From Citrus sinensis (taxonomy: Eukaryota > Streptophyta > Magnoliopsida > Sapindales > Rutaceae): 64,000 nt of DNA. The stretch spans positions 3,534,001 to 3,598,000 of the forward strand of contig NC_068557.1 in NCBI RefSeq assembly GCF_022201045.2, in the 5' to 3' direction. Both the position numbers and the translations under genes were made by a program. This document shows, in pieces, positions 12,066 to 25,354 of the stretch. Each line of letters begins with the position of its first letter. Position 1 is the stretch's first letter. The notes under the pieces were generated by a model, which was given only the letters and a program-made list of their open reading frames with translations, made no database searches and had not been told where the DNA came from.

Positions 12066-15000
12066 TATCACAATTTGAATTTATAGAATCTAGACAAATA
12101 CATTTATAGTATAGTCTGCATGTTAATTTAATATATCTCAAAAATCTACTCTCACTAACAAATAATAAGAAATATATATTTATTAAATATTTCGTAGAAA
12201 GGTGAAAAAGTCTCCATAAGGCTCGAATTTAAATAGCATAGATACTCTCTATTATAATGGTGAAAATTTAATAAGTCAAGGATAATTTGATCATTTCAAT
12301 AAAGGTGAGATCACGATGAAAGATGTCATTGATATAGATGGACAATTACATTTTTATTAGAGAAAATTTAACAATTTGAAGATAGATTTTATCTTGAATA
12401 AACTGCTTTCTAAAATTATCTTTCTTTGTTATTTACTTAAAAAAATATTTAATTGTAAAAAAATATTTACACACACAAACACTATCATTGTCATCACCAC
12501 CGTGTACAAGTGCTAACACTACTCATGAAGTGATGTTGATAGTAATAATGATAATGATAAAACACATTAATTGGCACCATTGGTAATCTTATCAATGCAT
12601 TAAGGTGATTTATTTTTTTAATAAAAATGTATTTTTAATGTTTACGTTTTTTATTTTATTTCTAATCAAATTGGGATAAAGAAAAAAATTCTATTGAAAG
12701 CAGTTGTAAATAATTAAAGAATAACTTTTCTTTAGAAAATTAGACTCAGCAATCTTGATGTGAATCTAATAATGCTATATATGTTATGGTTTATCATATA
12801 TGCCTAGATTCTCGATAGACCCTCATGAAGTCCACATAAATGGCAACAAAATATGACAATACTACTTATAATAAATCAATTAATAACATGAGAAATATTA
12901 GTGTAACTTACCTTAAGCAATTTGATCTCTTGGGCTGTTGGGCACTAGCAGAAGTTTGCTTTGCTCTTTTCTTCATTTTCATAGAAATCTTTTATCCAAA
13001 AAATTTTTATAATAATTTTTAAAAGATGTGACTGTGACAGACACGAACTCTTCTTTTGGACTTTAAAAGGTTAGGGCTTAGAGAACTTTGTATTTAGTGC
13101 AAATAAAAACTTTTAAATTTCAAATGATCACATAAGATTTTGTGATATAAGTAGTGCTAAATATTCTAAATGTTTTATTTGTAGTTCAATTTAGGTAAGC
13201 CAATTAGGAAGTAAAATGTTTCAAATGAAAAGGATGAACCAAGAAAATAGAAGATGCACTATGGACGCTAAGAGGATACCTTGAAGAAAGGTAATCACCA
13301 TAAAGATGCCCCAGAAGGAACCTCTCCCGAGGGATCCTAGTGATCCTCCCTAAAAGAATAGTCATCATAAGGATTTTTCGAAAAGATAATCTCTAAAAAG
13401 GATCCTCTCCAAATAGATGTTGATAGTCCTCCCCAGGGAGTCCTATATCATTTTTCTCCCGCAAGAACTGTACATCTATCCCATTGGTCATTGTACGAAC
13501 TTGGGACCATAAGGGAACAAATAAGTCAACTTGTATTAGAGCGTCCCTGTGCAAATGACATGCTTGTCAAGCCTAAGGAACCAATAGGACACTACCATGT
13601 GGGAAGAACCTATGCCTTATCCCTACATAATCTAAAGGATTAATGACAGTCTGCCACATGGAAAAGGACAGTCAACACCTTATTTTTATATAATTTGAGG
13701 AATTAATATGAGTTTATCGCAAAGAGAGGATGCAATCTAAATATTTGAATAAAATAAAAATATACTAAAATACCTCTATTTGAGCAAGGGAGAGATCAAT
13801 AAGCCCACGCCACGTATCTGGATGGACCAAGAACGCCTGTAGGGATACTCTTATAAATAAAGTTAAGATAAACTAAAAGGAGGACTTCCATGCTCTCTCT
13901 CATTCTTGAACTCTCTCAACTACTTTTATTTTTTCTTTCAGCTTAATGGCCTCCAAGTGAGGTCTTCTCCATTTATCACCACACCACTGACTTGACTATC
14001 TGAGTGTCGTTGCAAGCCATTGTCGGCACTACCTTGTAACATATTTTTCTCTTTTTTCTAAGTTCAATGGTTCATTGTCCTTCCTGAAGAGATGTTAACC
14101 TCCCTTAGAGGTTTCTTTCTGTCTTTAGAAGCTCAAAGACCACCTTTTGGTTATTTCAATACTCATAGGCACCACCAAGAAGTCGTGCCTCGTCTCCCTC
14201 AATGCATTAAAGACCCATTTCTTAGTCCTCTTTAAACCTCCTAAAGACAATCTTTTTAATGTTTTTAACCTAACCATAAATGGGCAAAAACACTTTTTGT
14301 TTTTAAATAGAACTCAAATAATGTGATGTTCATCAATTGATTAGTGAGACAATATAACAAATTTACTTAGATCTTGTAAAGGATTACTAAATAATACATC
14401 ATTTGAGATGAAATTTTGGATAAAAAATTTGAGATGTTTATTATTACTCTTTGTAATGCACAGCTTGACCAAATCCTAAGGATTTTAGTTCCTAAATTAC
14501 TATATAAGCTATACTATTTTTTAATTTTATTCGATAAAATAATATGTTTGTTTCATGACATCAATAATTCAATAATTCAAAACAAATCGTGTCTGAAAAT
14601 TAGCCATATTATGTAGCTTTGAAATAATTTAGAGACGGATCCAGACTGCTGTTGGGCCATATACTTTGTATTGCTACAACAAAGATATTTATAGAAAGTT
14701 ATTTTTGGAAAATGGAAAATCCCAAAAAAGATTGAATTTTTTTCATTCTAGCTAAAAGCAGTAAATGATTCGGAGAAAGGAAAACTATGAGTTTAGCTAA
14801 AATTAAAATGCTTGTCCTTAAATATAATTACATGAGGAAAGGAGTTTTATGAGGATAATGAAGGGGTGTGAAAAGTACTAGCCAATTGATTAAAGCATTT
14901 ATTCAGTTACCGTCCCTTAATTCAGAAGGCCCATCTCTTAACTGGCCCAGACCTTGTCTTTAAATGGATCAAAGTAGCCTAGGCAAAGCCTTTAAGTACA

Positions 15001-15280
15001 GCCCAAATTATGTATGTTTTTAGGTCCGATTCCAGCCTAAACTTGACCAGCTGGTAGAAAACTAATGTAATTACTGAAGCCTGTATTAATTTATGCATTT
15101 TAACCTTTTCTTTTTTATGAAAATGTTAATTATAATACAAATTACTGATAAATGAATCAGAAAGGCTGACAGAACTTGAAGGTCTCAATTCAATGCCTCA
15201 CAGAGGCGTACCTTGATTATGTATTGTAATGGAAGTCTAAGCCAAAAAAATATTAACTTTAAAGAGAAGAAGAAAATTAT
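12066..15280. other. AT-rich spacer with an LTR-like remnant
   Basis: I found no gene. From about 13180 to 14045 the composition changes: repeated GGATCCT/CTCCCC blocks, a leader-like run (TAAATAAAG, GGAGGACTTCCATGCTCTC) and then CTGACTTGACTATCTGAGTGTC. This resembles the R-U5 end of plant gypsy LTRs, where a TAACTTGA-type motif with GAGTG is common. No second LTR, primer site or gag frame was seen, so it may be a solo or truncated LTR. The frames at 12840-13022 and 14416-14616 look random. Confidence 0.4.
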
Positions 15281-15289
15281 TTCTTAAAA

Positions 15290-15491
15290 GAGTGATGATA
15301 CAGTCACAAATTCTTGTACAAACTTAATTTATACAAACTGATGTGTCATTAATTCATTGGTTGAATGAAAATATAAAATAATATAAATAAATTATGTGGG
15401 CCAAGAGATATTTAATTTAACTAATTTTATTATGTCACATTAGTTTGTACAAGATAAATTTATACAAGAGTTTGTGACTATATCATTATTC
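15290..15491. mobile_element. Small inverted-repeat transposon (MITE), family member A
   Basis: A 202-bp element with inverted ends of roughly 55 bp. The left end GAGTGATGATACAGTCACAA pairs with the right end TTTGTGACTATATCATTATTC. The direct repeat TTCTTAAAA flanks it on both sides (15281-15289 and 15492-15500), a 9-bp duplication that suggests Mutator-type mobilisation. Two further copies lie at 17056-17236 and 24470-24662. Confidence 0.82.
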
Positions 15492-16009
15492 TTCTTAAAA
15501 ACATACGAAAAAACTCGAACCCTCAATTTTAATCATGAGATCATAAGATATCCGCCCTCTAATTACTGATTTATTAGTTGACAATAGTTGTGGACTGAAA
15601 GCTACGATATTATAATCTTAAATATACCATAAATAAAATCTTTTAAAAAAAATTAAGTCGTGTCTATTATCTAATTGCAAAAGAAGTGTGAATCTTAATT
15701 TAAAAAGAATTTCACTCTAATCAGAGAGAATAGAAAAAAAAAAAAAACATGTTTGAAGTGTTTTCACCATTTTCCTAGCATCGTCTTCAAAATAGTGAAA
15801 CATTTTAAATGTGAGAATTTCTTATCTCAAATCACTTTGTCGGTTTTACTTTGGCTCACTCTCTAGTCTCTATTTATTTAGCTTTGAGAAAAACAATTTG
15901 AACGAGTAAAAAACAAAAAATTCATAAAATATAAGTTTACTAAAAAACCATCCATATTTTTCAAATATTTCTCTCCTAATATTATTGTGCCATTTTCTCA
16001 GCAAATAAA

Positions 16010-16730
16010 GACGTTAATTACTTTTGACGTGCCTCTCGTGGATGGCACGAGCCCCTGTTAAAAAACTTACGAGTATCGAACGTTGATCAATACGATTTAC
16101 TGATCAGACGGTTCCCAAGAAGCTAGCAAAATTATAAACGTTCGAGTGATGCACAGAAAAGAAAACAACTCGATGACTGGTGTCTGACGTGGCTCATCAC
16201 GTGACCACACATATATCACGAATCCGACGGGGCACGCGGAAAATCGTGTGACTTGAGTATGATGTATGCGCAGCTCTGCACGAGGTTCAAGGAAGAGAGG
16301 GGGCAAAATGGGGAAATCAATTAACAGAATGGGGCAGTGGTGGTAGTCACCTTCTAGTAGAGTGGTCCCTCTTTATTTTAAAAAAAAATTCAATCAAAGA
16401 TTATTAGCTGTCAAGGCGCAGATACCAACACGTGTCGTTTCTCCGGGTCTGGGGTGGTCCCCTTATAGCTGGAGGCCTTTATAATTTTCTTTTACCGACA
16501 CGAGACCGTTTTTCATCTTTATTTTAGCAACGTGCGTCAATGTTGTCTGTGACAGCGATGTCTGCTGAGATACCGTACGCACGGGTGCGTACGATTAGAC
16601 GCTATACTTCTGTATGCATGTAGCCCTTAAGCAATCTGCCTCGACTCGGCTCCGCTTCCGAACGCGGCTAACGGCTTTGAGACAGAAGGACTATTCTTTT
16701 TTTCGCGAGATTTTAGCGAGATGGTGAGCT
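16010..16730. other. CpG-richer, promoter-like patch of unknown purpose
   Basis: In a very AT-rich spacer this stretch has many CG dinucleotides and ACGT-core motifs: CATCACGTGACC near 16195, AACACGTGTCG near 16428, and a 20-bp hyphenated palindrome at 16574-16593 (CGTACGCAC, GG, GTGCGTACG). G-box/ABRE-like cores are typical of plant promoters. No convincing open frame follows; the 69-aa frame at 16097-16306 (-) resembles no family I know. It could be a lost gene's promoter, a non-coding RNA promoter or old element sequence. Confidence 0.3.
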
Positions 16731-17055
16731 TGCAAGTATTGTATTGTATCTCAAGTATTGGATCAGCAGCCTCTCCTAATACAAAGGTTTATTGGATTTT
16801 TAAAAATTTCGTATCATGTGTTTTTTGGTAATTGTTATAATGAAAATTTAATTTCTTTTTTTTTTTTTATATTAATCGCCATCACTCACATAAATTTTTA
16901 CTTATGAGGAGCATGAGAGAATCATAATTTCGCAACCTTAATCTTGAAAATTAAGAAATATACATTTGAGTCCTACCACAACCAAAAAAAAAAAAAAAAT
17001 TAGTGTCGGCCGTCAGGATTTTAGTTTCTCTCTTACTTATAAGACTTTAATTTTG

Positions 17056-17236
17056 TAGTGTTGATACAGTTATAAATTCGTGTATAAATTTATTTTATAT
17101 AAATTAATTTAGCATTAATTTATTGGTTGAATAAAAATAAAAATAAATTATGTGAATCTATAAATATTTAATTCAATTAATTTTATTATGCTACATCAAT
17201 TTATATAAAATAAATTTATATCTATATTATTACTGT
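17056..17236. mobile_element. MITE of the same family as 15290-15491
   Basis: It begins GTGTTGATACAGTTATAAATT and shares with the 15290 copy the internal phrase ATTGGTTGAAT and the strings AAATTATGTG and TTTAATTCAATTAATTTTATTATG (a near match of TTTAATTTAACTAATTTTATTATG). Its right arm is shortened (AAATTTATATCTATATTATTACTG). Target duplication is not clear. It is an older, eroded copy. Confidence 0.65.
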
Positions 17237-17239
17237 TAT

Positions 17240-20200
17240 TTATCTCGTAATAATGGATAAGAGTTGATAGAGAGAGAATTTCAAATACATATTTTGAGTC
17301 CAAATTATGCTGATTTAACTGCAACTATCAAATCATTTTGGATGTTAATTTTATAAATATTTAGTAATTATAATGATTTGAAATAATAGTTTTAAATAAA
17401 TTGTCAGATCACTTGGATCTCAAACATTATTCTTTTACAAATTATAATAGAACACGTAAATAGTTCGTTATTATCTCAAAACATAATTTAATCGGCTGTG
17501 ACTGCGCTTCTGCAAAGTATGTTAATTTTGGGTCTCCTGTGATTTATTTTCAATTACTTGGACCCACTTTTATTTGACAATGACGCCCACAATTTGATGC
17601 CAAGGCCAATGGCCAACTCGATTTTTCCTACAACAAAGTTTTGTTTTTTGTGTTGTGTATGTTTTCATCGTGAGGCTTGGACTGCGGTCTGTGAATGCGT
17701 GCGTGGAGCCAAAATGATGGAAACAACTGGAAATTTTTTAAAGTACTTTTGGACGCTAATATCCACATAGATATCAACCCTAATTATTATTAAATGTGCA
17801 CTTTCGGTCGGCAGGTTGATGAATTTTACTTTATTTTTTCTTTTTTCTCCCCTTTTTTTTTTTAAGTATTTTCAAGAAAGATAGAAAGGGAAATCAACTA
17901 ATTTTTGGTCTATGAGATTCACACGTCCTTAAGAAATTGAATCAAATTAAATTATTACAAACATATAGAAGTGAATGGTGCTTAGTTACCTCAGCCACTC
18001 ATGTTATACAATTTTTTTTATTATTGTTTCACTACTTTAAGAATTACAATATATTAAATGACTATAAAAAAATATAATTTTACTATCATACTTTTACCGT
18101 TAATTGATCAGCTAGTCAATTGGTAAAACTAAAATACCAATTTTATTCTTTATATGAATAATTTTATAAAAAAATAACACACAAAGTCGCAAAGTATTAC
18201 AATATTATAAATTTAAAATATAAAGTAGCTAAAAATAATCCTTATGAGCCCATGAATATAATATTTGATACCTCTATTTGTATAATTTTTTAAAAAAAGT
18301 AAAATTAGTATTCTATTAATCAACTAACTGGTCAACTAAAGAAAATATAGTAAAATGATAGGATTTGTAAAGATTTAATAACAAAATAATAGATTAAAAT
18401 ACTTGTTGTAGTCATTTGATATATTGTAATTCTCAAAATAACCCTTTTCTTTTTTACCATGATTTTTCGTAATATTGACACCCATGAGTCACAAATATTG
18501 GTTAAATCATTCACATATTTTATTTTATTCTCTTTATTCACTAGAAAGTATGGATATGGCACATTTTTCCATTTAGATCTTATATCTCCAACATTACTCA
18601 ACAAATATTCCTTAAGAATTAACATATCAATTAATTAATTTCAAAGACTTTTTATGCAAATACAAAAATTAATTAGAATCTATAAATTTATAGTATGTTT
18701 ACATATTAATCATTTACCTATAATCTACAAATATATTCATTTCGTATATGAGAAAAACTTATATAAATATCTCTTATCATCATTTAAGAGCTCAATCAAA
18801 TGACAAAATAAGTAAGTTCCAATGTGTATTCATTTGTTGATTATAAAAAGGCAACAACACAATAACTATGACAAAGAATGGGGAGTTTTGGGTATTTATG
18901 AACTAGCTTCCATTTGTTGATGTCTGATTGGTGCACAAGTTCTCACAACTAGAATCATCATCAGCATTTGTCGCTACCACATTTATTTTATACTTTATTA
19001 AAAGACAGAACACGCCACTTTGACACCTCAACAATGCGAAGCATCTCATTGGCTGTTGCAGAAGTCAAACCAAGATCTCGAAGATGCCCACGAAAATGAA
19101 AATTGCTCATCATTTCATGGCTTTTTGATTGTGTGTCATCATAATGATTATGACTTTTAACATATCCCCGAATCGCAAGTCATCAGCTTTTCTTAGGGTT
19201 TTCCGCTGGGTTACAACGGCTATCTGGCGACGACGTTCATTCATTCTTTTCTCACACAATTCGCGAATTTAATAACATTTAAAAATCGAAGTGCAATTAA
19301 ATTGTCACAGCCTTACAGGCCCATCCATAAACTATAATTACTCTGATACATTTTTACACTTGGCAAATTTTAAGAACGAAGAAGCCGGGGTCAAATTCAA
19401 CCACTAGCCTCCGAAGTGTTTTGGACAGTAATTATTGCTCACATTCCTTGGCGTAATTGTTAAAGACAAATACCACCATGTGATGATATTATTGGACCGA
19501 CGACGGTAATTGAAAAAAATAATATTAAAATGTTATTTTTCATAATTTATTTATAGAAATAACACACTTCAAAATGATTGAAATTAATTGTTTTTGTTTT
19601 TGCATGGTTGAAACCTTGAAATAACAAAAGGATAATATATAACCCCCCCCAAAAAAAAAAGAATGAAAATGAAAATCTAGTAGAGATGGTCAGCATCATG
19701 GGTCTTGTGCCCTCCATGTATAATTGGTCGTTTGGTATTTTGTTTAACGAGTCCACTTGAAATTAGTTAGCTGGGCACCAACCGCACGCTGTTTGATAAA
19801 AGCGACATGTCGTACATGCATGCATGATAGTTGGAACGAGCAAACTAACAACTCCATAGAATTTTAAATTTTTTAAGAAGTAAATAATAAAATATTAAGC
19901 ACGCGATTAAGTAGTGGCCAATAACAGACTGAGTCGTGTAAATAATTGAATGATTCATTTAAAATAACAAATTGATTGGGGGGAAGGTTTTGATTGGTCA
20001 AGTCAAAATTGCAAGGTAAATAAAAGTTGCACCAAGACGGACGACAAATATATATATCTTTATGATTAGGTGCCAATTTGGGAATTTTAGACTCTAGGGT
20101 TTGAATGTTCTTTCAAATTGGTTAGCCGGTGCTTCGGAATTGGTGGCCCCCATTTTGGTCAAAAGCCCTATTGAGATCATCAACATTTTAAACAAAGTTG

Positions 20201-23200
20201 TCATCTTTGAATTTGAGTATTGCTCCAGTTAATTAAACCCTCGAGTTAAATCACATTTTAATGATACATAACGTTATACTTCTAATACATAATAATGTAA
20301 ATTTTATAAAATAAAATAAAATAAAATAACCATATTTCAATGATAGTTAGAGAAGCCATAATTGATAGCCAATTAGAGAAGCCTTTAGAAAATTCTTCAA
20401 GTGAAAAAGGGAAATATATAGTTAGAAATCAATCAATTTCTAACCAAGCACTCCTACTTTAAATTGAATAAAGGCCTCTAGAAATGACTTTTCCTGATAG
20501 CAACTTCACACGTTTCATAAAAATAGAATCATAATCAATCTTGCTGACTTTTCTTATAACCACGTAAAAATGCAAAGTCATTACCATAATTGATAGCAAA
20601 CAGGAAACAATAGGTAGCAAAATTTGATTTGTATATGCCTTTTAATCACAATCCATATACCCCACCTTGATATCTCGATTAGTCGCATCACAATCACAGG
20701 AAAATTACCCTTTTATTTTTCTTTGTTATATAATAAGAAAGGAAAATTTTTCAAACGTAAAAGAAGAATCATATCAGTAAGTTAAAATTAAGATATTTAG
20801 ATGGGAAAAGTTTCTGTGCACCAATTATTGTTTGTTATGGACTTAAGTTTGTAATCTTCGGAAAATTGGAACCATCAAGCCAAATCTTTTATAATATCTT
20901 AAAAAAAGATTTTACTAGTTAAACTAAGTAAGATCCACATTAGATTAGTGTGGGAATGATATGTTTTTGGCTGGTTAAATGAAATTTTGTATGTATCTTT
21001 ATATTACAGATTATGATTAGTAGTTATAACATAGTATGATATTAGCACCTCCTTATTTTCATAGAAGGTATAATACTCTTCTAATTTGTTTGTGCATGTG
21101 AATAAAAAAGCTTCTCGTTGTTTGAATATCTTGAATATATTATGCGAATAATGTATAAGGTTCCTATAAATAATAAAATTAATGTAAATAATAATAAAGA
21201 GACGTTAAATGACTGTAAGGTAACTGACGCTGATAGACATATAGTTGTCAACAAGTTTGGTGTATTTTATCCTCCAAAATACTTCATTTTTCTCTTAATT
21301 AAAGTAAAAAATTTTGAATTTGAGCTAATTTTTGAAAGACAAGTCAAAATCGCTGGCTATCTTAGAATTTTTTTTAAAATAATTTTGATAATAATTGTGT
21401 TTTCATTTTTTTTAAAAAATAGTAAAAGCAATTATAATTCTTAACATTCACAATGACCATTGTACCCCTCCTTTTTATAACTTGAACCGCCGTGCGATGA
21501 TTATCTTTTATTAATTTTTTAACTATCCAACAGTAATCCAGACTAGCAGACTAGAATTTGATACCTCGAGGTATTGTGTAGAATAGAAAAGTCGAAGTCT
21601 TTCAGTCAACGACTTTTTATTATTTTGTTCCGAAGAAAAAGTGAATGAAAAGAAGGTATTTGCAATCCAACGGTAGATTAGAATTTAATGAACATCATTG
21701 TACGTGGACCCCACCAAATTCTACCGAATTGATGTTTCAACGCCGGTCCTATTCACACGTGTTCAGGAAACAAACGCCCACAACGCGCACGAAACTTAAC
21801 CGCACCCCTCGACATTTTGCAGGATATATCGCGACAAGTGATAATATATTTGTGGAATGTATCGGCTCACTCGCCGGAAACATTTGGCTCCAATTAAATG
21901 TTGTTTTTCTAATTTAACTAAAAAAATCAGACATTACAATTATTTGAAAAAAAAAAAAAAAAAAGAGAACATCGTTAAAGAAAACAGCTCAATGCGACAA
22001 TGCCTGCCTGTCTCAATAAAGAATAATTTTCTGTGTGCAAAAGATTAAAAAAATTCAGTCGTTTGATTGATTGTTCGATGCATTCAAAATATAGAAATAA
22101 TTATTTTGGAGTAAAATTCTTTGGAGAAAAGAATTTATAAATCTAAAATTAATCTGGAAAATCTAATAACATGTTTTTTATAAAACTTTCACTATTGGAA
22201 ATTTATTTATGTTTTAGTGATGATGTTGAAAGATTGATGATTATTAATATTTTTAATATAATTTGACAGCGTTTTACTGAAAGTAGAGAGAATAAAAAGT
22301 ATTAAAATAATAGTAAAAATGAAGAGACGGCAACAGTAATTAAACTAGAAATTAGTAAAAAAAAACAAGAAAAAAAAATGATGTGGTACAGGGCTTTATT
22401 AATTTGGGAGCTGTGAGTGAGGAGCACAGCTGGAATTAGCGGAGCACAGCTGGCAGTGTACGGCGGCGGATACGCAGCTACCGTCGCCGTTTTGATGTCT
22501 TTTTATAATTATTTCTTCTTCTGAGTGTAGCTGGCTCTGCTGCGGTGCTGTCCATCAAGTTGGCAACCCAAAGTCCCAAACAAGCCCTTCTTTCCTTTTA
22601 TTTTTTTATGCCCCAAAAAGAACCTAAATCCTACGGCAAAATCCTCCCTTCCTGTCCCCTCTTTATTAATTTTTATTCCTATTTTGCCCTCCCTTTTGTG
22701 GTTTAAGACAAATGGGTACTTTACTTTTTTTTTTTCTTTTTTTTTGCTTTTTTTGTGTGGGAGTATGAAAAAATGAGTGACTTTAATACAATTGACCTTA
22801 GGAATTTCGTTCAAGTTTACTAAAAGGCCCGTGAGCATGAATATTGACATTTTAATTTTTTATTTAAGAGTAATTCAAAAAATAAAATCTATCTTAGATG
22901 GGTTGAACTAGTTTAATCTTTAATTAAAAATTTCGATTAAAATTTTCAACAAAAAAAATTTAACCATTGATCTCATACTATAATTTTTACACATTAGTGG
23001 TGCTTTAAATTACGCATTAATGCTGCTTAAAGTTTCATATCTTACTCAAATGTAGTAAAAGATTAATCAAAATGGAAATTAAACTTAATTATAGGTGACT
23101 AAAAAAAATTACTGTAGTTAAGAAAGACCGAACGTGAAGCATGTGACAAAAATAGGAGAAAGAGTTAACGAAAGAGGAAGGTGTTGATAGAGATTATTAG

Positions 23201-23716
23201 TGACAAACCTTACCGGTTCGGTTAAGTTTTTTCATGCAACGATGTCGTACAGTACCTTTTCACACTAGTTATTGCAGTTGTACTTGATGCCGACAAGTAT
23301 TTTGCTCTACTTTTATTTACTTCAATGCTTGTTTGAGGTAATTAATTGTTCTAGGAGGGCAGAGAATTTAGCCTCCATAATTGTCTTGTTTTATACAATT
23401 TTATGACTTAATCATTATAAATAATAAGATTGTCATTCTTACTTCTACAAAATTTAAATAACATCGTCAAAATTCAATTTCAAATTATAAAGTTGCGATC
23501 TCAAGCTTCATTTCACAAGTAAATATAATTTCATTACATTTATATGTGTTTATAAATTTATTCTTGATGGTTGGTTCGGTTTTTTTGTTAATTTTTTTTT
23601 TATATGATGAGGGTTATTCATACTTATTTGCAATTGAATGTTCCGAACTTAAAATTAGTCTTTACTTCAAAATATACAAATTAGATATACAATTTCTTAA
23701 TTTTTTGGTATGAATT
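17240..23716. other. Long AT-rich spacer without recognised genes
   Basis: No gene is supported. Open frames here (17558-17770, 18332-18625, 19547-19756, 19873-20076, 21118-21444, 21645-21917, 22509-22850) have chance-like composition, several being poly-T or poly-A translations. Two spots are less random. 18990-19113 read on the minus strand gives MMSNFHFRGHLRDLGLTSA and more, which looks coding-like but unassigned. 22380-22500 is a GC-rich patch with GGAGCACAGCTGG twice and a GGCGGCGGA run. Confidence 0.5.
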
Positions 23717-24345
23717 TAGTCAATAAGATTCTTATAACTGTAACATTGAAACAATCTTATGTATAGGCAATATCTTTATAATTATAACATTGAAACATTC
23801 TCGTGCACGAGAGTTCCTTATAACTATAATAGTGAAACAGTCTCATGCACAATGAGATTGTTATAACTGCTATATGGAAACAATCTCGTGTACAATGAAA
23901 TCCTTGTAACGGTAGCATTAATGCAATCTCTTGTACAATGAAATCCTTATAACGGCAACATTGAAACAATCTCATTTGTAATGAAATCCTTACAACGGTA
24001 ATATTGAGATAATCTCGTGTATAGTAAGATCCTTATAACGGTAACATTGAAATAATTTTATTTGCAATGAGATCCTTATAGAATTAGGATTCTCTCCTGA
24101 TCTGAACACTTTTGATTTTTTACAGATTTTGTGCCACTTGTATTTTAGTGTTAGTGGATGATTATTATTTAACTACTTTTTTTTAATTTATTAACCATCA
24201 ATCATGTTAACAGAATTTGCTCAGATAAAGATCAGATCAAGAGAGGATCCTGATCCATCCTTATAATGGTAATATTGAAAAAGTATTGTGTACAATGGAA
24301 CTTTATGACAATAACATTACAATAATCTTGTGTATATCAACAAAA
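23717..24345. repeat. Minisatellite of about 43-bp units, interrupted by a MITE
   Basis: Diverged units share the pattern ATCCTTATAACGGTAACATT followed by GAAACAATCTCGTGTACAATGA. I count about eight to ten before 24080 and two to three after 24257. The unit-to-unit differences are irregular, and units follow one another directly with no spacer-repeat alternation, so this is not a CRISPR-like array. It lies about 1.2 kb upstream of the hexokinase-like gene. Confidence 0.85.
24081..24256. mobile_element. MITE inserted inside the minisatellite
   Basis: A 176-bp insert with inverted ends: AGGATTCTCTCCTGATCTGA at the left and, as complement, AGGATCCTCTCTTGATCTGA at the right. ATCCTTATA stands on both sides (24072-24080 and 24257-24265). 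That string is also part of the minisatellite unit, so the duplication may be a true 9-bp target copy or a chance of landing in a repeat. Confidence 0.7.
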
Positions 24346-24469
24346 GAAAATTTTATAATAATAATAATATCAATATCCGTGGCATTAAGGCTTATAACCG
24401 TAATCTTGATATCACCCTTGTTGGATATTGAATTTCTTATAACCTTGTTGTATACTCAAACACAGTAAA

Positions 24470-24662
24470 GATAAAGATGTAAACTCTTTGTAAATTTATT
24501 TGTACAAATTGATGTGGTATGATTTAATTAATTGAATTAGATAGATCTTGGCCGATATAATTTATTTTATTATTTTATATTGTCATTGAATCAATAAATT
24601 TAGGTCATATTAATTTTTATAAAATAAAATTTATACAAAAATTTAAAATTCTATCGTCACTC
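24470..24662. mobile_element. Third copy of the 15290 MITE family, opposite orientation
   Basis: The complement starts GAGTGACGATAGAATTTTAAA and contains ATTGATTCAATGACAATATA and GGCCAAGATCTATCTAATTC, matching the internal parts of 15290-15491. The left end reads GATAAAGATGTAAACTCTTTG. Flanking duplication was not resolved. Confidence 0.65.
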
Positions 24663-24889
24663 AAATAAATTTTGTTTGGGCATCAATAATGGGATTAATC
24701 CACTAAGCTAGGCGTGATTACAAGTCACAGTCACGAATAATTCCCCCAAACTTTCGAACCTGGATGTAACTCCGATTATTATAATTAATTAAATAAAATT
24801 AAAAGCTTTCAAAAGGGTCTTAATCTTTCGGTCAAACAATCAAACAACAACTTTCAATTTTCAAACACGATTTTAAGGTAACCGACTTC

Positions 24890-24899
24890 TATATAAAGG
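24890..24899 (+). promoter_or_regulatory. Possible TATA box of the hexokinase-like gene
   Basis: TATATAAAGG is a good TATA match about 620 bp before the ATG. It is followed by a long leader region with a CT-rich tract at 25150-25205. A more proximal start near CCCTATAAGTACC (25090) is equally possible. Confidence 0.35.
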
Positions 24900-25354
24900 T
24901 TGTCCGTGGCAAGACCGTAATATCCACCAAATCTAGTGGCAAATCCCAAACCCAACTACATCCCCAAAGTCAAAATCCCCGTTAAGGCAATAACCTCAGT
25001 AAATTTAAAAAAAAAAAGGAAAATCCAAAGATTCTCTTAACAAATCTGCCATTAATTAGCTTTTCTAAGGGCAAACCCGTAAATTCAGTTGCCCTATAAG
25101 TACCGTAGAGTTCGCTTTCCAACGCTACAACTTGTTAAGAAGAAACTCTCTCATTTCCTCTTTGTTTCTTTCGTTCTTTCTCTCTTTTATTTTTTTTTTC
25201 TCTTTTAAAATTTTAATAAAATCATTAAAAACTCTCTGTTAAGCATTTCATCGAACAGGTTATTTACAATCAAAATTTCACTAAAAAAAAAATCCCAAAC
25301 AAGATTGAATTTTTATCAATGATCTTTTCTGGGGTTTCTTCATAGTTTGTATTT

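Noticed and set aside
15500..15610. Possible second SINE (complement GGGTTCGAGTTTTTTCG, B-box-like)
   Set aside because: Only a single B-box-like word, no A box or tail; could be chance beside a MITE.
16097..16306. 69-aa minus-strand frame in the CpG patch
   Set aside because: No recognisable family, no acceptor or donor context, length within chance for this composition.
17558..17770. 70-aa frame starting MDPLLFDNDAHNLM
   Set aside because: No homology recalled and no supporting exon or promoter structure.
22509..22850. 113-aa Lys-rich frame on the minus strand
   Set aside because: Its composition comes from poly-T runs; no motif and no splice context.
23717..24080. Regular repeats resembling a CRISPR array
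   Set aside because: Units follow directly with no unique spacers, they diverge freely, and the window is plant nuclear DNA. It is a minisatellite.
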